From NCBI GenBank assembly GCA_003022685.1, contig PXSV01000053.1, positions 1 to 16,877 on the forward strand: 16,877 nucleotides of DNA, in the 5' to 3' direction. Shown here one piece after another: positions 1-7,598 of this stretch. The notes beneath the pieces are model-generated. The model did not search any database and was not told where the DNA came from. It saw nothing but the letters and a program-made list of their open reading frames with translations. The position numbers and the translations under genes are program-made. The stretch comes from Halobacteriales archaeon SW_9_67_24 (GTDB lineage Archaea; Halobacteriota; Halobacteria; Halobacteriales; Halococcaceae). Within the stretch, counting starts at the first letter, position 1; every line of letters begins with the position of its first letter.

Positions 1-160
1 GCCCGACGAAACCTACGAACTTTCCGAGGACGGACTGTTCGTCGTCGATCCCGGCAGCCCCCAGCGCGCGTTCAACCCCGAGGACGCCCGGACACCGGTC
101 GAAGTGCTTGCGATCGGCGCGCCCCTGACCGAGGGCGACGTCCACGCCTACGAGCCATGA
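1..160 (+). CDS. Cupin-domain protein, C-terminal fragment (5' end outside window)
   Basis: An open frame enters the window at base 2 and ends with TGA at 158-160, giving 52 codons. The peptide has a turn-rich beta pattern (GLFVVDPGSPQRAF, then VEVLAIGAP) like the last strands of small haloarchaeal cupins, where a proline-rich turn precedes a hydrophobic strand ending in IGAP. Cupins are beta-barrel proteins that often bind a metal or small ligand. The metal-binding histidines would lie upstream of the window, so the activity cannot be judged. The stop overlaps the next start as ATGA (157-160), which implies translational coupling. Family assignment is moderate because only the tail is present. 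Confidence 0.6.
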   Translation, partial: PDETYELSEDGLFVVDPGSPQRAFNPEDARTPVEVLAIGAPLTEGDVHAYEP

Positions 161-819
161 GTCCAAGGAATGACGACCGATCGGAGGGGCCGGAGGAAGC
201 TGATCGAGCCGAGGCCGCCGTCGAGGAGACCGATGGAGCCATCGATCGCGACGCACCCGACTGGGACGACGAGTTCGTCGATCGGGTCGGCGACCGGCTG
301 TTCACCAGCTACGACCTCACGAAGAACGCTCGCGTCGACGGGGAGCGGTTCACGCTGCGCGCCGAACTCCGGATGGAGCGTTACAAGCAGTTCTTCCATC
401 CCGCGCTCTCCTATGGCCACCACGAATCAGCCGAACACCTGTTCGTCCGTCGGGTCGATCGGGCGGGCGTTGCGGAGCTCGAACGCCTCGTCGCGTTCGG
501 CCACGACCTCGCCGACCGCTGGATCGAGCCGGGCGAGGAGCACTTCAGCACCGAGTTCACGTTCGCGCTCGTAGTTGAGACGGCGAAGATCGACCCTGCC
601 GTTCGGGAGTTCGTCGCCGACTTTCGTGATCGCACGCTCCTGAAACGCGGTTACTACGGCCACTACGAAATCAACCTCGTGGTCGTCGCGCCGGAGGTAG
701 AGGAGCTGTCCGCCAGCACGAACGCCGACATCGCCGACGCCTTCCGGTTCTGGGAGCCGGACGACGCCGAACGGGAGGGCGTGATCGGCCAGCTCGCCGA
801 CCGACTCCCCGGACGGTAG
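157..819 (+). CDS. Uncharacterised haloarchaeal protein, 220 aa
   Basis: I do not recognise a characterised family. The first 40 or so residues are very acidic and probably disordered (runs of E, D and A). The rest looks like a folded soluble alpha/beta domain with several aromatic-rich stretches: DRLFTSYDLTKNARV near residues 47-61, MERYKQFFHPALSYGHHESAEHLF near 73-96, and RGYYGHYEINLVVVAP near 164-179. There is no signal peptide, membrane segment or obvious metal motif, although the HH and GH clusters could be functional. The ATG at 157 overlaps the upstream cupin stop, so the two are probably co-translated and may act in one pathway. The coding frame is well supported by GC-rich third positions and an acidic product. 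Confidence 0.8.
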   Translation: MSPRNDDRSEGPEEADRAEAAVEETDGAIDRDAPDWDDEFVDRVGDRLFTSYDLTKNARVDGERFTLRAELRMERYKQFFHPALSYGHHESAEHLFVRRVDRAGVAELERLVAFGHDLADRWIEPGEEHFSTEFTFALVVETAKIDPAVREFVADFRDRTLLKRGYYGHYEINLVVVAPEVEELSASTNADIADAFRFWEPDDAEREGVIGQLADRLPGR

Positions 820-857
820 TCGGTCGGGCGTCAGTAGCGACTGTTCGTCGGGCGCGC

Positions 858-1037
858 TCACCGGAGGACGACGAGGTACGTGAGGACCGCAACCGCGAGC
901 GCGACGAGCGCGACGGTCCGCCACGCGAACGCGAGCACGTCGAGAACGGAGAGACCCCGGACCACGACGGCACCGAACACCGCCGAAAGCACGAGGTCCA
1001 TGACGAGCAGCACCCGGATGTCACCCTGCGAGGCCAT
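858..1037 (-). CDS. Small two-helix membrane protein, 59 aa
   Basis: The frame opens with ATG at 1037 (MASQGDIRVLLVMDL) and ends at TGA 858-860. Nearly the whole peptide is hydrophobic, with one segment at about residues 8-28 and a second at about 37-57 separated by a short loop containing a tryptophan-arginine. This predicts a two-pass helical hairpin with a short N-terminus. An AT-richer box (reverse strand GCTAAGTT, 1060-1067) lies about 26 bp upstream of the ATG, consistent with leaderless transcription. The frame stays open further upstream, but those residues are arginine-rich and unlike a haloarchaeal protein, so I use 1037. Function is unknown. Confidence 0.65.
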   Translation of the reverse strand: MASQGDIRVLLVMDLVLSAVFGAVVVRGLSVLDVLAFAWRTVALVALAVAVLTYLVVLR

Positions 1038-1162
1038 CGTCCGGTGTGGCGGACGGGGCAACTTAGCTCTACTGTCGGTCGGCGCTTTTCCTCGTCGAGT
1101 CGGTCCGGTCGATCGGTGCTTGGCAGCGTTCGATCGTCGATCGTGTCGCATGGAGGGCAAAC

Positions 1163-1513
1163 GTGTTAGGCTGTCACATCCTACCCGGACTCGTGCAGCT
1201 CGAAAACCGCCACGGGACGCCGGTCGATCCGGTGCCGTTCCTCGTGGTCGCGTCGATCGCCTTCCTCGTGAGCTTCTCGTACGGCCCGATCTACTGCCTG
1301 ACGCTCGGTCTCTCGCTCCCGGCGTCGCTCGCGGTTTCGGCGCTCGCGTTCTGTCTCGCCACCGTGGCGGCGTATCATCGGTACGTCCGGACCGCCAGGC
1401 CCGAACTACGCGGCGAGATCCCCGCCGATCAGCGCCTGCGCCGGTTGTTCTACGCGGTGTTCGTCGGGATCGCGGCGCTCGGGTTGTTAGCGCTACCACT
1501 TTTGGGGCGTTGA
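1163..1513 (+). CDS. Small integral membrane protein, 116 aa
   Basis: Probably three transmembrane segments, at about residues 24-46, 48-72 and 95-113. A charged loop (HRYVRTARPELRGEIPADQRLRRL, residues 72-95) lies between the second and third. I see no catalytic or ligand motif, so function is unknown. The start is uncertain. GTG at 1163 is preceded by GGAGG (1152-1156) at a good Shine-Dalgarno distance. However, GTG at 1193, giving VQLENRHGTPVDP, would remove a short N-terminal stretch that looks less conserved and may be the real start. The gene ends 15 bp before the SRPBCC-like gene at 1529 and may be cotranscribed with it. Confidence 0.65.
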   Translation: MLGCHILPGLVQLENRHGTPVDPVPFLVVASIAFLVSFSYGPIYCLTLGLSLPASLAVSALAFCLATVAAYHRYVRTARPELRGEIPADQRLRRLFYAVFVGIAALGLLALPLLGR

Positions 1514-1528
1514 CACCCACTCACGCCC

Positions 1529-1936
1529 ATGCCGACAGTCTCCACGTCGCGGCTCGTCCGGGCAACGCCGGCGGTGATCGAACGCGCGCTCACGCCGGCC
1601 GCGCTCGTCGAGTACGAGGGAACGTTCACCGTCCACGAGGTCTCGGAAACCGACGCGGGGTGGCTGGTGGTCGCCGGGCGGCGCGGGCTCGAACTCGCGC
1701 TCGCGGTCGAGGCGCGCGAGAACGGCCTCGCCTACGAACAGCGCGGCGACGGCCCGCTCGAAACGCTCGAAACCCTGGTGACGTACGCACCCGAAAACGA
1801 GGGGACTCGCGTGCGGTTGCGCTCGACCGTGAGCACTGGACTTCCGCTCTCGGCGCTCACCGATCGCGTGGCGGCGTGGAAGCGCCGGGGCGAACTCCGG
1901 CGCGCGCTCGACCGACTCGCCGCCGACGTCGAGTAA
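1529..1936 (+). CDS. SRPBCC-like (polyketide cyclase/START-fold) protein, 135 aa
   Basis: The protein begins with a strand that ends in a conserved-looking helix pair (VRATPAVIERALTPAALVEYEG), followed by alternating beta strands (GTFTVHEV, GWLVVAGRRGLELALAVEA, LAYEQRGDGPLETLETLVTYAP, GTRVRLRSTVST). A long C-terminal helix contains WKRRGELRRALDRLAADVE. This strand order with a final helix, and the length near 140 residues, match the SRPBCC ligand-binding fold used for hydrophobic small molecules. The ligand cannot be inferred. An ACTTTTGG box at about 1498-1505 sits about 28 bp before the ATG and could drive a leaderless transcript. The fold call is by eye. Confidence 0.7.
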   Translation: MPTVSTSRLVRATPAVIERALTPAALVEYEGTFTVHEVSETDAGWLVVAGRRGLELALAVEARENGLAYEQRGDGPLETLETLVTYAPENEGTRVRLRSTVSTGLPLSALTDRVAAWKRRGELRRALDRLAADVE

Positions 1937-2046
1937 CCCGACGGACGGCGATCGTGGAATCCGGTTCAGCCGCTCGGTTACCTGGTTCGTTGCCGCCGAC
2001 GATCCGCGGACGGTGTCGTGTGTCGGCGATACACGAGGACACGTGG

Positions 2047-2055
2047 GTTTATGTG
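2047..2055 (+). promoter_or_regulatory. Archaeal TATA box for the zinc-ribbon gene
   Basis: The sequence GTTTATGTG lies about 26 bp upstream of the ATG at 2077. This is the spacing expected if transcription starts at or next to the start codon, and it supports choosing 2077 over the longer open frame upstream. Confidence 0.5.
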
Positions 2056-2076
2056 TATCGAACGTCCACGAATGCC

Positions 2077-2301
2077 ATGGGTGTACTCGGCACGATCTCG
2101 GACGTGCTCGAAGCCTCGACCGAGTCGGCGAACCGTGGCGGCGGGACGGGCGACGGCTCGAAGGGGGCTTACTGGTGTCACGACTGTAGCGAACGGATCA
2201 GGGACGTCGACGTCGAGGGCGAGGGGTCGCCAGCGTGTCCGGAATGCGATGGGGCAATGGAGTTCGAGCGCTCGCCCTCCTCGACCGGGTGTGCGTGCTG
2301 A
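2077..2301 (+). CDS. Zinc-ribbon miniprotein, 74 aa
   Basis: The N-terminus is a short helix (MGVLGTISDVLEAS) followed by a glycine/serine linker. A four-cysteine ribbon comes next: YWCHDC (C34, C37) and PACPECDG (C54, C57), with an acidic connecting loop. The aromatic residue before the first CxxC and the CPxCDG second knuckle recall the small zinc ribbon at the N-terminus of RNF115/BCA2-type proteins, and many haloarchaeal zinc-finger miniproteins share this size. Two more cysteines form a C-terminal CAC (C72, C74), which could be an extra metal ligand or redox site. It probably binds one Zn(II). Its partner, nucleic acid or protein, is unknown. It lies 38 bp upstream of the 98-aa gene at 2340 in the same direction. 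Confidence 0.8.
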   Translation: MGVLGTISDVLEASTESANRGGGTGDGSKGAYWCHDCSERIRDVDVEGEGSPACPECDGAMEFERSPSSTGCAC

Positions 2302-2339
2302 AGCGTGCTCGTAGTCGTCCCCGAGGTGAGCGAGCGGTC

Positions 2340-2636
2340 GTGACGCTCGAAGACCGTATTCGGTCCTACCGCGAGCGGCTCGAACACTGGCTTCACGGCC
2401 TCTATCACGGGCTGATCGAGGGGCCGGCGTTCGAACTGATCGAGAAGGAAGCCGAGGACACCGACGACGTGTTCATGCTCGCCTGCTTCGCCGACGCGTT
2501 CGGCATCCCGAGCCCGATCTCCTACTACACCGCCGAACTCCTGCCCTATCTCACGGCGGAGTTCGAGGCGTGGGAGCGCCGGCTCTGGGACCGCGATTCG
2601 ATGATCGAACGCAAGGGCCAACAGTACCATTTCTGA
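2340..2636 (+). CDS. Conserved-looking small soluble protein, 98 aa, upstream of Get3/ArsA ATPase
   Basis: I chose the GTG at 2340 because the residues from there (VTLEDRIRSYRERLEHWLHGLYHGLIEGP) look like an acidic haloarchaeal protein. The open frame before it is basic and overlaps the zinc-ribbon gene. The protein is predicted largely helical, with an aromatic-rich centre (DDVFMLACFADAFGIPSPISYYTAELLPYL, residues 42-71) and a C-terminus ending RRLWDRDSMIERKGQQYHF. There are no transmembrane segments or recognisable catalytic motif. The gene ends 16 bp before the Get3/ArsA ATPase, so cotranscription is likely and a role as its partner or in the same process is a reasonable inference. No characterised family is recognised. 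Confidence 0.75.
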   Translation: MTLEDRIRSYRERLEHWLHGLYHGLIEGPAFELIEKEAEDTDDVFMLACFADAFGIPSPISYYTAELLPYLTAEFEAWERRLWDRDSMIERKGQQYHF

Positions 2637-2652
2637 ACCCACCACCGCATAA

Positions 2653-3624
2653 ATGGAGAAATTCGTCTTCTTCGGCGGGAAAGGCGGCGTCGGCAAGACC
2701 ACGGTGTCGAGTGCCTACGCCGTGACCTGCGCCGACGCGGGGCTCGAAACCCTCGTGGTCTCGACCGACCCGGCCCACAGCACCTCCGACGTGTTCGATC
2801 AAGCGTTCGGCGACGACCCCCGATCGGTCGCGGGTCACGACGGCCTCTCCGCGATGGAGATCGATCCCGACGAGGAGGTCGACGAGCATCTTCAAGAAAC
2901 CAGGCGCGCACTCGCCGACCAGGTCAGCACCGCGATGGTCAACGAGATCGACCGCCAGATCGAGCTCGCCCACCGCACGCCGGGTGCGTACGAGGCCGCG
3001 CTGTTCGATCGGTTCATCGGGGTGATGCGCGATTCGGCGGCGTACGACCGGGTGATCTTCGACACCGCGCCAACCGGCGGCGCGCTCCGATTGCTCTCGC
3101 TCCCCGAATTCCTCGAAGGGTGGATCGATCGGCTGATCGACAAGCGCGCGGAAAGCATCGATCTCTTCGAGCGCGCGGCCATCGGCGACCGCGAGGCGCG
3201 CCGGAGGGCGGACGAGGACCCCGTCATCGCCCGACTCGAGGACCGTCGCGAGAACTTCGCGTTCGCCGGGCGGACGCTTCGTGAGGAGGCCGCCTTCTTC
3301 CTCGTGCTCAACCCCGACGAGCTCTCCATCCGGGAGACGAGTCGTGCGATCGAGCAACTCGCCGAGCACGACCTCACCGTTCGCGGACTGGTCGTCAACC
3401 GACTGACGCCCGAACCCGACGAGGACGAGCAGGGCCGCGGCGCGACTTACCTCCGCGAACGGTGTGCGACCGAGCGCGAGCGCGTCGGGACCGTCCGCGA
3501 GGAGTTCGCCCAGCCGATCGCGGCGGTCATCGAGACGCGCGTCGCGGAGGTCACGGGCGATCTGCTCGCCGAGGTCGCCGCCGAACTCGACATCGAAATC
3601 GCTCCCGAAGCCACGACCGCGTGA
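2653..3624 (+). CDS. Get3/ArsA-family ATPase, 323 aa
   Basis: A deviant Walker A P-loop, GGKGGVGKTT, is at residues 8-17. The switch I motif DPAHS is at 39-43 and the switch II motif DTAPTG is at 137-142, followed by LRLLSLP. An A-loop-like VVNRLTPEP lies at 247-255. These are hallmarks of the Get3/TRC40/ArsA branch of SIMIBI ATPases, which act as homodimers to chaperone tail-anchored membrane proteins (Get3) or energise arsenite efflux (ArsA). The length fits a single-domain Get3-like protein. The only cysteines are C26 and C271, so the CxxC that joins zinc-linked Get3 dimers is absent. No ArsB or arsenic regulator is nearby, which argues against arsenite export. The start follows the upstream gene by 16 bp. 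Confidence 0.9.
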   Translation: MEKFVFFGGKGGVGKTTVSSAYAVTCADAGLETLVVSTDPAHSTSDVFDQAFGDDPRSVAGHDGLSAMEIDPDEEVDEHLQETRRALADQVSTAMVNEIDRQIELAHRTPGAYEAALFDRFIGVMRDSAAYDRVIFDTAPTGGALRLLSLPEFLEGWIDRLIDKRAESIDLFERAAIGDREARRRADEDPVIARLEDRRENFAFAGRTLREEAAFFLVLNPDELSIRETSRAIEQLAEHDLTVRGLVVNRLTPEPDEDEQGRGATYLRERCATERERVGTVREEFAQPIAAVIETRVAEVTGDLLAEVAAELDIEIAPEATTA

Positions 3625-3763
3625 GGGAGCCCACACGGAGCCCGGATCGGGAATCGAGGTCGGTTCGATACGGCCGACCGGCCGATCGATTTCACATCGG
3701 CGAGCCCGAAAACACGTCTGGCAGACGGGAGAGCCCTTCTCGGACCGAATCGATCACGACAAG

Positions 3764-3770
3764 ATTTAAG
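3764..3770 (+). promoter_or_regulatory. Putative promoter (TATA box) for cstA
   Basis: ATTTAAG in an AT-rich patch predicts a start site near 3794 and a short leader of about 12 nt before the ATG at 3806. An inverted repeat, TCACG (3779-3783) and CGTGA (3792-3796), lies at the predicted start site and could be an operator. Apart from this, I see nothing else in the gap from 3625 to 3763. Confidence 0.5.
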
Positions 3771-3805
3771 TCCCCGTTTCACGTGGTCGTTCGTGAGCAT
3801 TTACC

Positions 3806-5641
3806 ATGGTACAAGCAATCTGGCTCGTCGCGTTCGTCCTGATCACGTTCACCGTCGCGTACCTCGGGTACTCGCGGTATCTCGCGCAGTTCGTCGAACT
3901 CGACGACGAGGCCGAAACGCCGGCACACAAGTACAACGACGGCCAGGAGTACGTCCCTTCATCGAAGCCCGTGCTCCTCGGCCACCACTACTCCTCGATC
4001 GCGGGCGGCGCTCCCATCGTCGGCCCCATTACGGCAGGGGTCATCTGGGGGTGGGTCCCGGCGTTCCTCTGGATCGCCATCGGCAACCCCCTGTTCGGGT
4101 CGGTTCACGACTTCATGGCGCTCTCGTCCAGCATGCGCCACGAGGGGAAGTCGATCGGCTACATCATCGGGGAGTACGTCGGCGAGCGCGGCAAGGACAT
4201 GATCCTCTGGTTCGCCTTCCTCACGATCATCCTCGTGGTCGCGGTGTTCGCGCTCGTTGTCTCGGTGGTGTTCAACGCCTACCCACAGGCCGCCACCGCA
4301 AGCTTGCTCTACATCGCGTTGGCGCTCGCGTTCGGCGTCTACCTCTATCAGTTCGACCTTCCCTTCCTCCCGGGGACCGTGGCCTTCGTCGCCGCCGTGT
4401 TCGCGGGCGTGTGGGTCGGCCTCCAGGCCCCGATCGCGCTCGTGCCCGGCGAGTACCCGGCGGCGACGATCGTGCTTCTCGCCAGCACCCCGCTGCCGCC
4501 GGTGCTCGGTAGCGCGAACATCGCCATGTGGATCCCGGTCGTCATGCTCTACGGGTTCATCGCGAGCGTGCTCCCGGTCTGGATCCTGCTCCAGCCCCGG
4601 GACTTCCTGACGTCGAGCTTGCTCTATACAGGAGTGGGAGGCGTCCTGCTCGCGGTGATCCTCGGCACGGTGTTGGGCGTCGGCGACACCCTCGCCGTCG
4701 AACTCCCAGCCTACGCGGGCTTTTGGGGTGGTGCGCTCGTCGATACGAGGCTGCCGCTGTTCCCGCTGCTGTTCGTGACGATCGCTTGTGGGACCATCAG
4801 CGGCTTCCATTCGCTGGTCTCCTCGGGAACGACGGCCAAACAGTTGGACAACGAGAGCGACGCGCGAACGATCGGCTATGGGGGGATGCTCGGCGAAGGA
4901 CTGCTGGCGACGGTGGCGTTGATCTGCGTATCGGTGTATGCGACGGTACCAGCAAGCGGCGGAATCGGGCTCGCACTCCCCAACTTCGCCACCGGCGGTG
5001 GCGAGATCATCAACGCGACCACGGGTGCGCTCGGGGTCGCCATCCCCCAGACCGCCGCCGCGGCGTTCATGGGACTCGTGCTCGTGAGCTTCCTCCTCAC
5101 CAGTACGGACACCGCAGTACGGCTGGGCCGGTACATGATGGAGGAGATCGTCGGCACGCCCGAGACCACCGCCCAGAGCTACGCCGCGAACCGCTACGTC
5201 ACGAGCGCGCTCCAGATAATCCCGGCGTACCTGTTGGTTTCGAGCGGCCGGTGGGCCGACCTCTGGCCGCTCTTCGGGGGGGCAAACCAGACCCTCGCCG
5301 CGCTCGCACTGCTGGTGGCGACGGTCTGGCTCGCCAACTGGTCGGACAGTAAGCAGTTGCTCTCGACCGGCGCGCCGATGGCGGCGATGTTCGTCGTCAC
5401 CACCGTTGCGCTGTTGTATCTCGCCCTGTATCAGAACTTCTATCAGAAGTTCGTTCTCGGCAACTGGGGTGAAGGCGGAGCGACGCTGCTCGCACAAGGG
5501 TCGACGATCGTGCAGATCGTCATCGCGCTCGTGCTCGTGGGGCTCTCGCTGTCGATCGCGTACATGGGAATCTCGAACATCCGGTCGGCTCGGGACACGG
5601 GGGCGGTCGCCGCCGATGGGGGCGAGCCGAGCGACGACTGA
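3806..5641 (+). CDS. cstA: CstA-family carbon-starvation transporter, 611 aa
   Basis: A polytopic membrane protein with roughly 16-18 hydrophobic segments. Family signatures include LGHHYSSIAGGAPIVGP (residues 58-74) with WGWVPA just after it, and CGTISGFHSLVSSGTTAKQL (328-347). CstA proteins were identified in bacteria as carbon-starvation-induced peptide or pyruvate importers. In this archaeon the substrate cannot be told from sequence, though peptides or pyruvate are the leading options. The ATG at 3806 follows a short leader from the TATA box at 3764. The C-terminal tail after the last helix is acidic and short. The gene stands alone between the Get3-like ATPase and a convergent prepilin peptidase. 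Length is close to the shorter members of the family. Confidence 0.93.
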   Translation: MVQAIWLVAFVLITFTVAYLGYSRYLAQFVELDDEAETPAHKYNDGQEYVPSSKPVLLGHHYSSIAGGAPIVGPITAGVIWGWVPAFLWIAIGNPLFGSVHDFMALSSSMRHEGKSIGYIIGEYVGERGKDMILWFAFLTIILVVAVFALVVSVVFNAYPQAATASLLYIALALAFGVYLYQFDLPFLPGTVAFVAAVFAGVWVGLQAPIALVPGEYPAATIVLLASTPLPPVLGSANIAMWIPVVMLYGFIASVLPVWILLQPRDFLTSSLLYTGVGGVLLAVILGTVLGVGDTLAVELPAYAGFWGGALVDTRLPLFPLLFVTIACGTISGFHSLVSSGTTAKQLDNESDARTIGYGGMLGEGLLATVALICVSVYATVPASGGIGLALPNFATGGGEIINATTGALGVAIPQTAAAAFMGLVLVSFLLTSTDTAVRLGRYMMEEIVGTPETTAQSYAANRYVTSALQIIPAYLLVSSGRWADLWPLFGGANQTLAALALLVATVWLANWSDSKQLLSTGAPMAAMFVVTTVALLYLALYQNFYQKFVLGNWGEGGATLLAQGSTIVQIVIALVLVGLSLSIAYMGISNIRSARDTGAVAADGGEPSDD

Positions 5642-5667
5642 CGACCAAGCGAGCGACTGTCGACCAA

Positions 5668-5692
5668 GCGCTTTTTCGACCACCGACTTTTC
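5668..5692 (+). terminator. Oligo-T terminator after cstA
   Basis: Two T tracts (5672-5676 and 5688-5691) follow the cstA stop, a typical archaeal intrinsic terminator without an obligatory hairpin. The 10-mer CGACCAAGCG is repeated at 5642-5651 and 5661-5670 just before it. Confidence 0.4.
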
Positions 5693-5724
5693 GACGTTGT
5701 TCAGTAACGGCGAGGCTCCCTCGG

Positions 5725-5738
5725 TCGATACTTTTAAT
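5725..5738 (+). promoter_or_regulatory. Orphan promoter-like element facing the 3' end of the prepilin peptidase gene
   Basis: CGATA followed by CTTTTAAT resembles a haloarchaeal BRE plus TATA box. Read on the plus strand, it would start a transcript near 5762 that runs antisense into the minus-strand gene ending at 5783. No plus-strand coding region follows. It could be a chance AT-rich patch. Confidence 0.3.
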
Positions 5739-5782
5739 CGAGTTCACGCAAGTGTCGTTCCGACGCCGAATAGGTCATATCG

Positions 5783-6751
5783 TCAGATCACACCGAACAT
5801 CTCCAGAACGGCGTAGAGCAGATCGCCGTAGACGAGTGCGAAGCAGAGTCCGACGAACAACGGGACGAGAAAGGGGATACCGGGCGAGACCCAAACAGTT
5901 TCGGCGGTCGTGAGCTCGTCGAGCGCTCCACGAAGGCCGTCCGGACTCGCGCCGTAGGCGTTTTCCACGTCGTCACAGAACGCCGCTGCGCCCCACGGAT
6001 CGGTGAGCTCGTTCGCCGTCGTCCGACCGCCGCCGTCGGTGGCGACATCGATCCGACCGTCGCCCGGCGTGCGCGGCTCGGCCGGGAGGCTCTCGGGGTC
6101 GCGGCCCTCGGCAGGCGCAGCGCGAAGCTCGGCGAGGCTGGCATCGCGCCACGCGAGATACATCCGGAGCGCGTCGAGGTCAAGGCCTCTCCCTAGCCCG
6201 TTCGCGTTCCCGAGCAGCCGACCGTGGGTCCGCGGGATCTCGCTCCACGCGATCGGTCGACCGATCGCCATCGCCCTCGTGAACCGGCTAGCGAGCGCGT
6301 TCCTCGCAGCCAGCGAGAGGGGGTAGACCGCGCCGACGAGCGCTGCGTTCGTGAGGACCGTCACCGCGAACGCCCCGCTCGCAGACGCGATCGGGAAGAT
6401 GACCGGCGGCGTCGCCGGGAGGAGATACGAGGGGGGTGTCGGAAAACACAAACAGATCGCGGCGAGCGCCTTCGCGTCAGCGCCGCCGAACGCACCGAGC
6501 CAAAAGAAGGCGTAGCCGAGCGGGACGATCACACCCACGCTGACGGCCACTCGAACGGCGAACAGCCGGCGTGCCGAAGTGGGGCCGCCGTGGTACACCG
6601 TCCACGCCTCGACCGCGAGCAGCCCGCCCCCCAAGGCGACGAGCGGGAGCCACGCTCGGTTCGGCACCCGGCGGGTCCGCAGATCCGCCCAGGCGGCCCA
6701 CGCGAGCACGGGGAGCGCGAGCAGCCGGACCAGGTCGACGGGTGCGTTCAC
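5783..6751 (-). CDS. pibD: Prepilin peptidase (A24 / PibD-like), 322 aa
   Basis: A membrane aspartyl protease that removes the class III signal peptide from archaellins and type IV pilins on the cytoplasmic face. The two catalytic aspartates are visible: D23 in WADLRTRRVPN after the first helix, and D92 in the GGAD motif (residues 89-92, a variant of GxGD) followed by AKALA. Hydrophobic segments lie at about 8-22, 33-50, 65-84, 95-140 and 290-318. A long hydrophilic region (about 160-280) sits before the last helix, as is common in haloarchaeal PibD. The start is GTG at 6751, as the frame immediately before it lacks a better candidate. It lies 36 bp downstream of the hydrolase gene. No pilin or archaellin genes are nearby, so it probably serves substrates encoded elsewhere. 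Confidence 0.88.
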   Translation of the reverse strand: MNAPVDLVRLLALPVLAWAAWADLRTRRVPNRAWLPLVALGGGLLAVEAWTVYHGGPTSARRLFAVRVAVSVGVIVPLGYAFFWLGAFGGADAKALAAICLCFPTPPSYLLPATPPVIFPIASASGAFAVTVLTNAALVGAVYPLSLAARNALASRFTRAMAIGRPIAWSEIPRTHGRLLGNANGLGRGLDLDALRMYLAWRDASLAELRAAPAEGRDPESLPAEPRTPGDGRIDVATDGGGRTTANELTDPWGAAAFCDDVENAYGASPDGLRGALDELTTAETVWVSPGIPFLVPLFVGLCFALVYGDLLYAVLEMFGVI

Positions 6752-6787
6752 GGTCGAGGAGGCACGCCCTGGAACAAAGGCTTTTCC

Positions 6788-7576
6788 TCAGGATCGATGC
6801 GTGCCGTCCCCGAGTTCGCGAACGAACCCGGAGAGCGCGTCGTCGAACGCCGCCGGGCGCTCGATCATCGCGAGGTGGGCGGCGTCGTCGAGCACGTCGA
6901 GGGTCGCGTTCGGCACGTTCTCCGCGAGGTACTCGTGGTAGCGCGGCGGCGTCAGCCCGTCGTGCTCGCCACAGACTGCGAGTGTCGGGGCGTCGATCCC
7001 GCCGAGATCTCCCCGAACGTCGAACCGGTGGCAGGTCTCGAAGTCCCGGCGCGTGACTGCCTGGCCGACCGCACCCATCGTGGCTTTCGAGGTCTCGACC
7101 CCCGGATGGTCGGGGTCGTGAAACAGCCGGTTCCCGGCGTGGAGGAACTCGATAGCGCGATCGAAGTCCTCGTCGAGCCACGTACGCAGGTCGTCCATCA
7201 CGGCGAGTTTCGCGCCGGTGCCCGCGAGTACCAATCCTGTGGGCGAGGCGTCGCGTTCGAGGACGAGATGCAGACAGACCGCGCCGCCGAGCGAGTTCCC
7301 CACGAGCACGTCACTCCCGGTCGCGTCGGCGACCGCGAGCACGTCGTCGGCGTACGCCGAGAGCGCCTCGTAGCCCGCGTCGGCGTCGACGTCTTCGGAG
7401 TCGCCGTGACCGCTGAGGTCGAGCGCGATCGCCGGGTGCGGGCCGTCGTCCAACTGGGCGCGCCAGATCTCCCTGTCCGCCCCGCTGCCGTGGACGTACA
7501 GCACCCGCGAACCGTCCCGGTCGTCGCCCGCCCGCTCGTAGGCCGTCGTCCGGCCACCGTGAGTGACGGTTTCCAT
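6788..7576 (-). CDS. Alpha/beta-fold hydrolase, 262 aa
   Basis: The classic fold is evident: an oxyanion HG motif at residues 29-30 (VLYVHGSGADREIW), the conserved LDLSGHGDS at 53-60, and the nucleophile elbow GNSLGG with S95. The likely acid is D206 (CGEHDGLTP) and the likely base is H234 (DAAHLAM). The cap region between about 125 and 190 is short and helical. Such proteins hydrolyse esters, lactones or related bonds. The substrate is not predictable. I start at the ATG at 7576 because a TATA box lies about 26 bp upstream (7599-7607) and the residues before it do not look coding. It is followed after 36 bp by the prepilin peptidase gene, a pairing that may be coincidental. Confidence 0.9.
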   Translation of the reverse strand: METVTHGGRTTAYERAGDDRDGSRVLYVHGSGADREIWRAQLDDGPHPAIALDLSGHGDSEDVDADAGYEALSAYADDVLAVADATGSDVLVGNSLGGAVCLHLVLERDASPTGLVLAGTGAKLAVMDDLRTWLDEDFDRAIEFLHAGNRLFHDPDHPGVETSKATMGAVGQAVTRRDFETCHRFDVRGDLGGIDAPTLAVCGEHDGLTPPRYHEYLAENVPNATLDVLDDAAHLAMIERPAAFDDALSGFVRELGDGTHRS

Positions 7577-7598
7577 AGACCGGGTTCGTCGGCGGCGT

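Noticed and set aside
880..2076. Upstream extension of the zinc-ribbon frame
   Set aside because: The extension is arginine-rich and overlaps three better genes. A TATA box sits 26 bp before the ATG at 2077.
2653..3624. Arsenite-resistance locus
   Set aside because: The ATPase is ArsA-like, but no ArsB, ArsC or ArsR-like gene is present, so a Get3-type role is at least as likely.
3959..5683. A 574-codon minus-strand open frame opposite cstA
   Set aside because: Its product is highly charged (Arg/Asp/Glu/His-rich) with no domain, while the opposite frame encodes a clear CstA.
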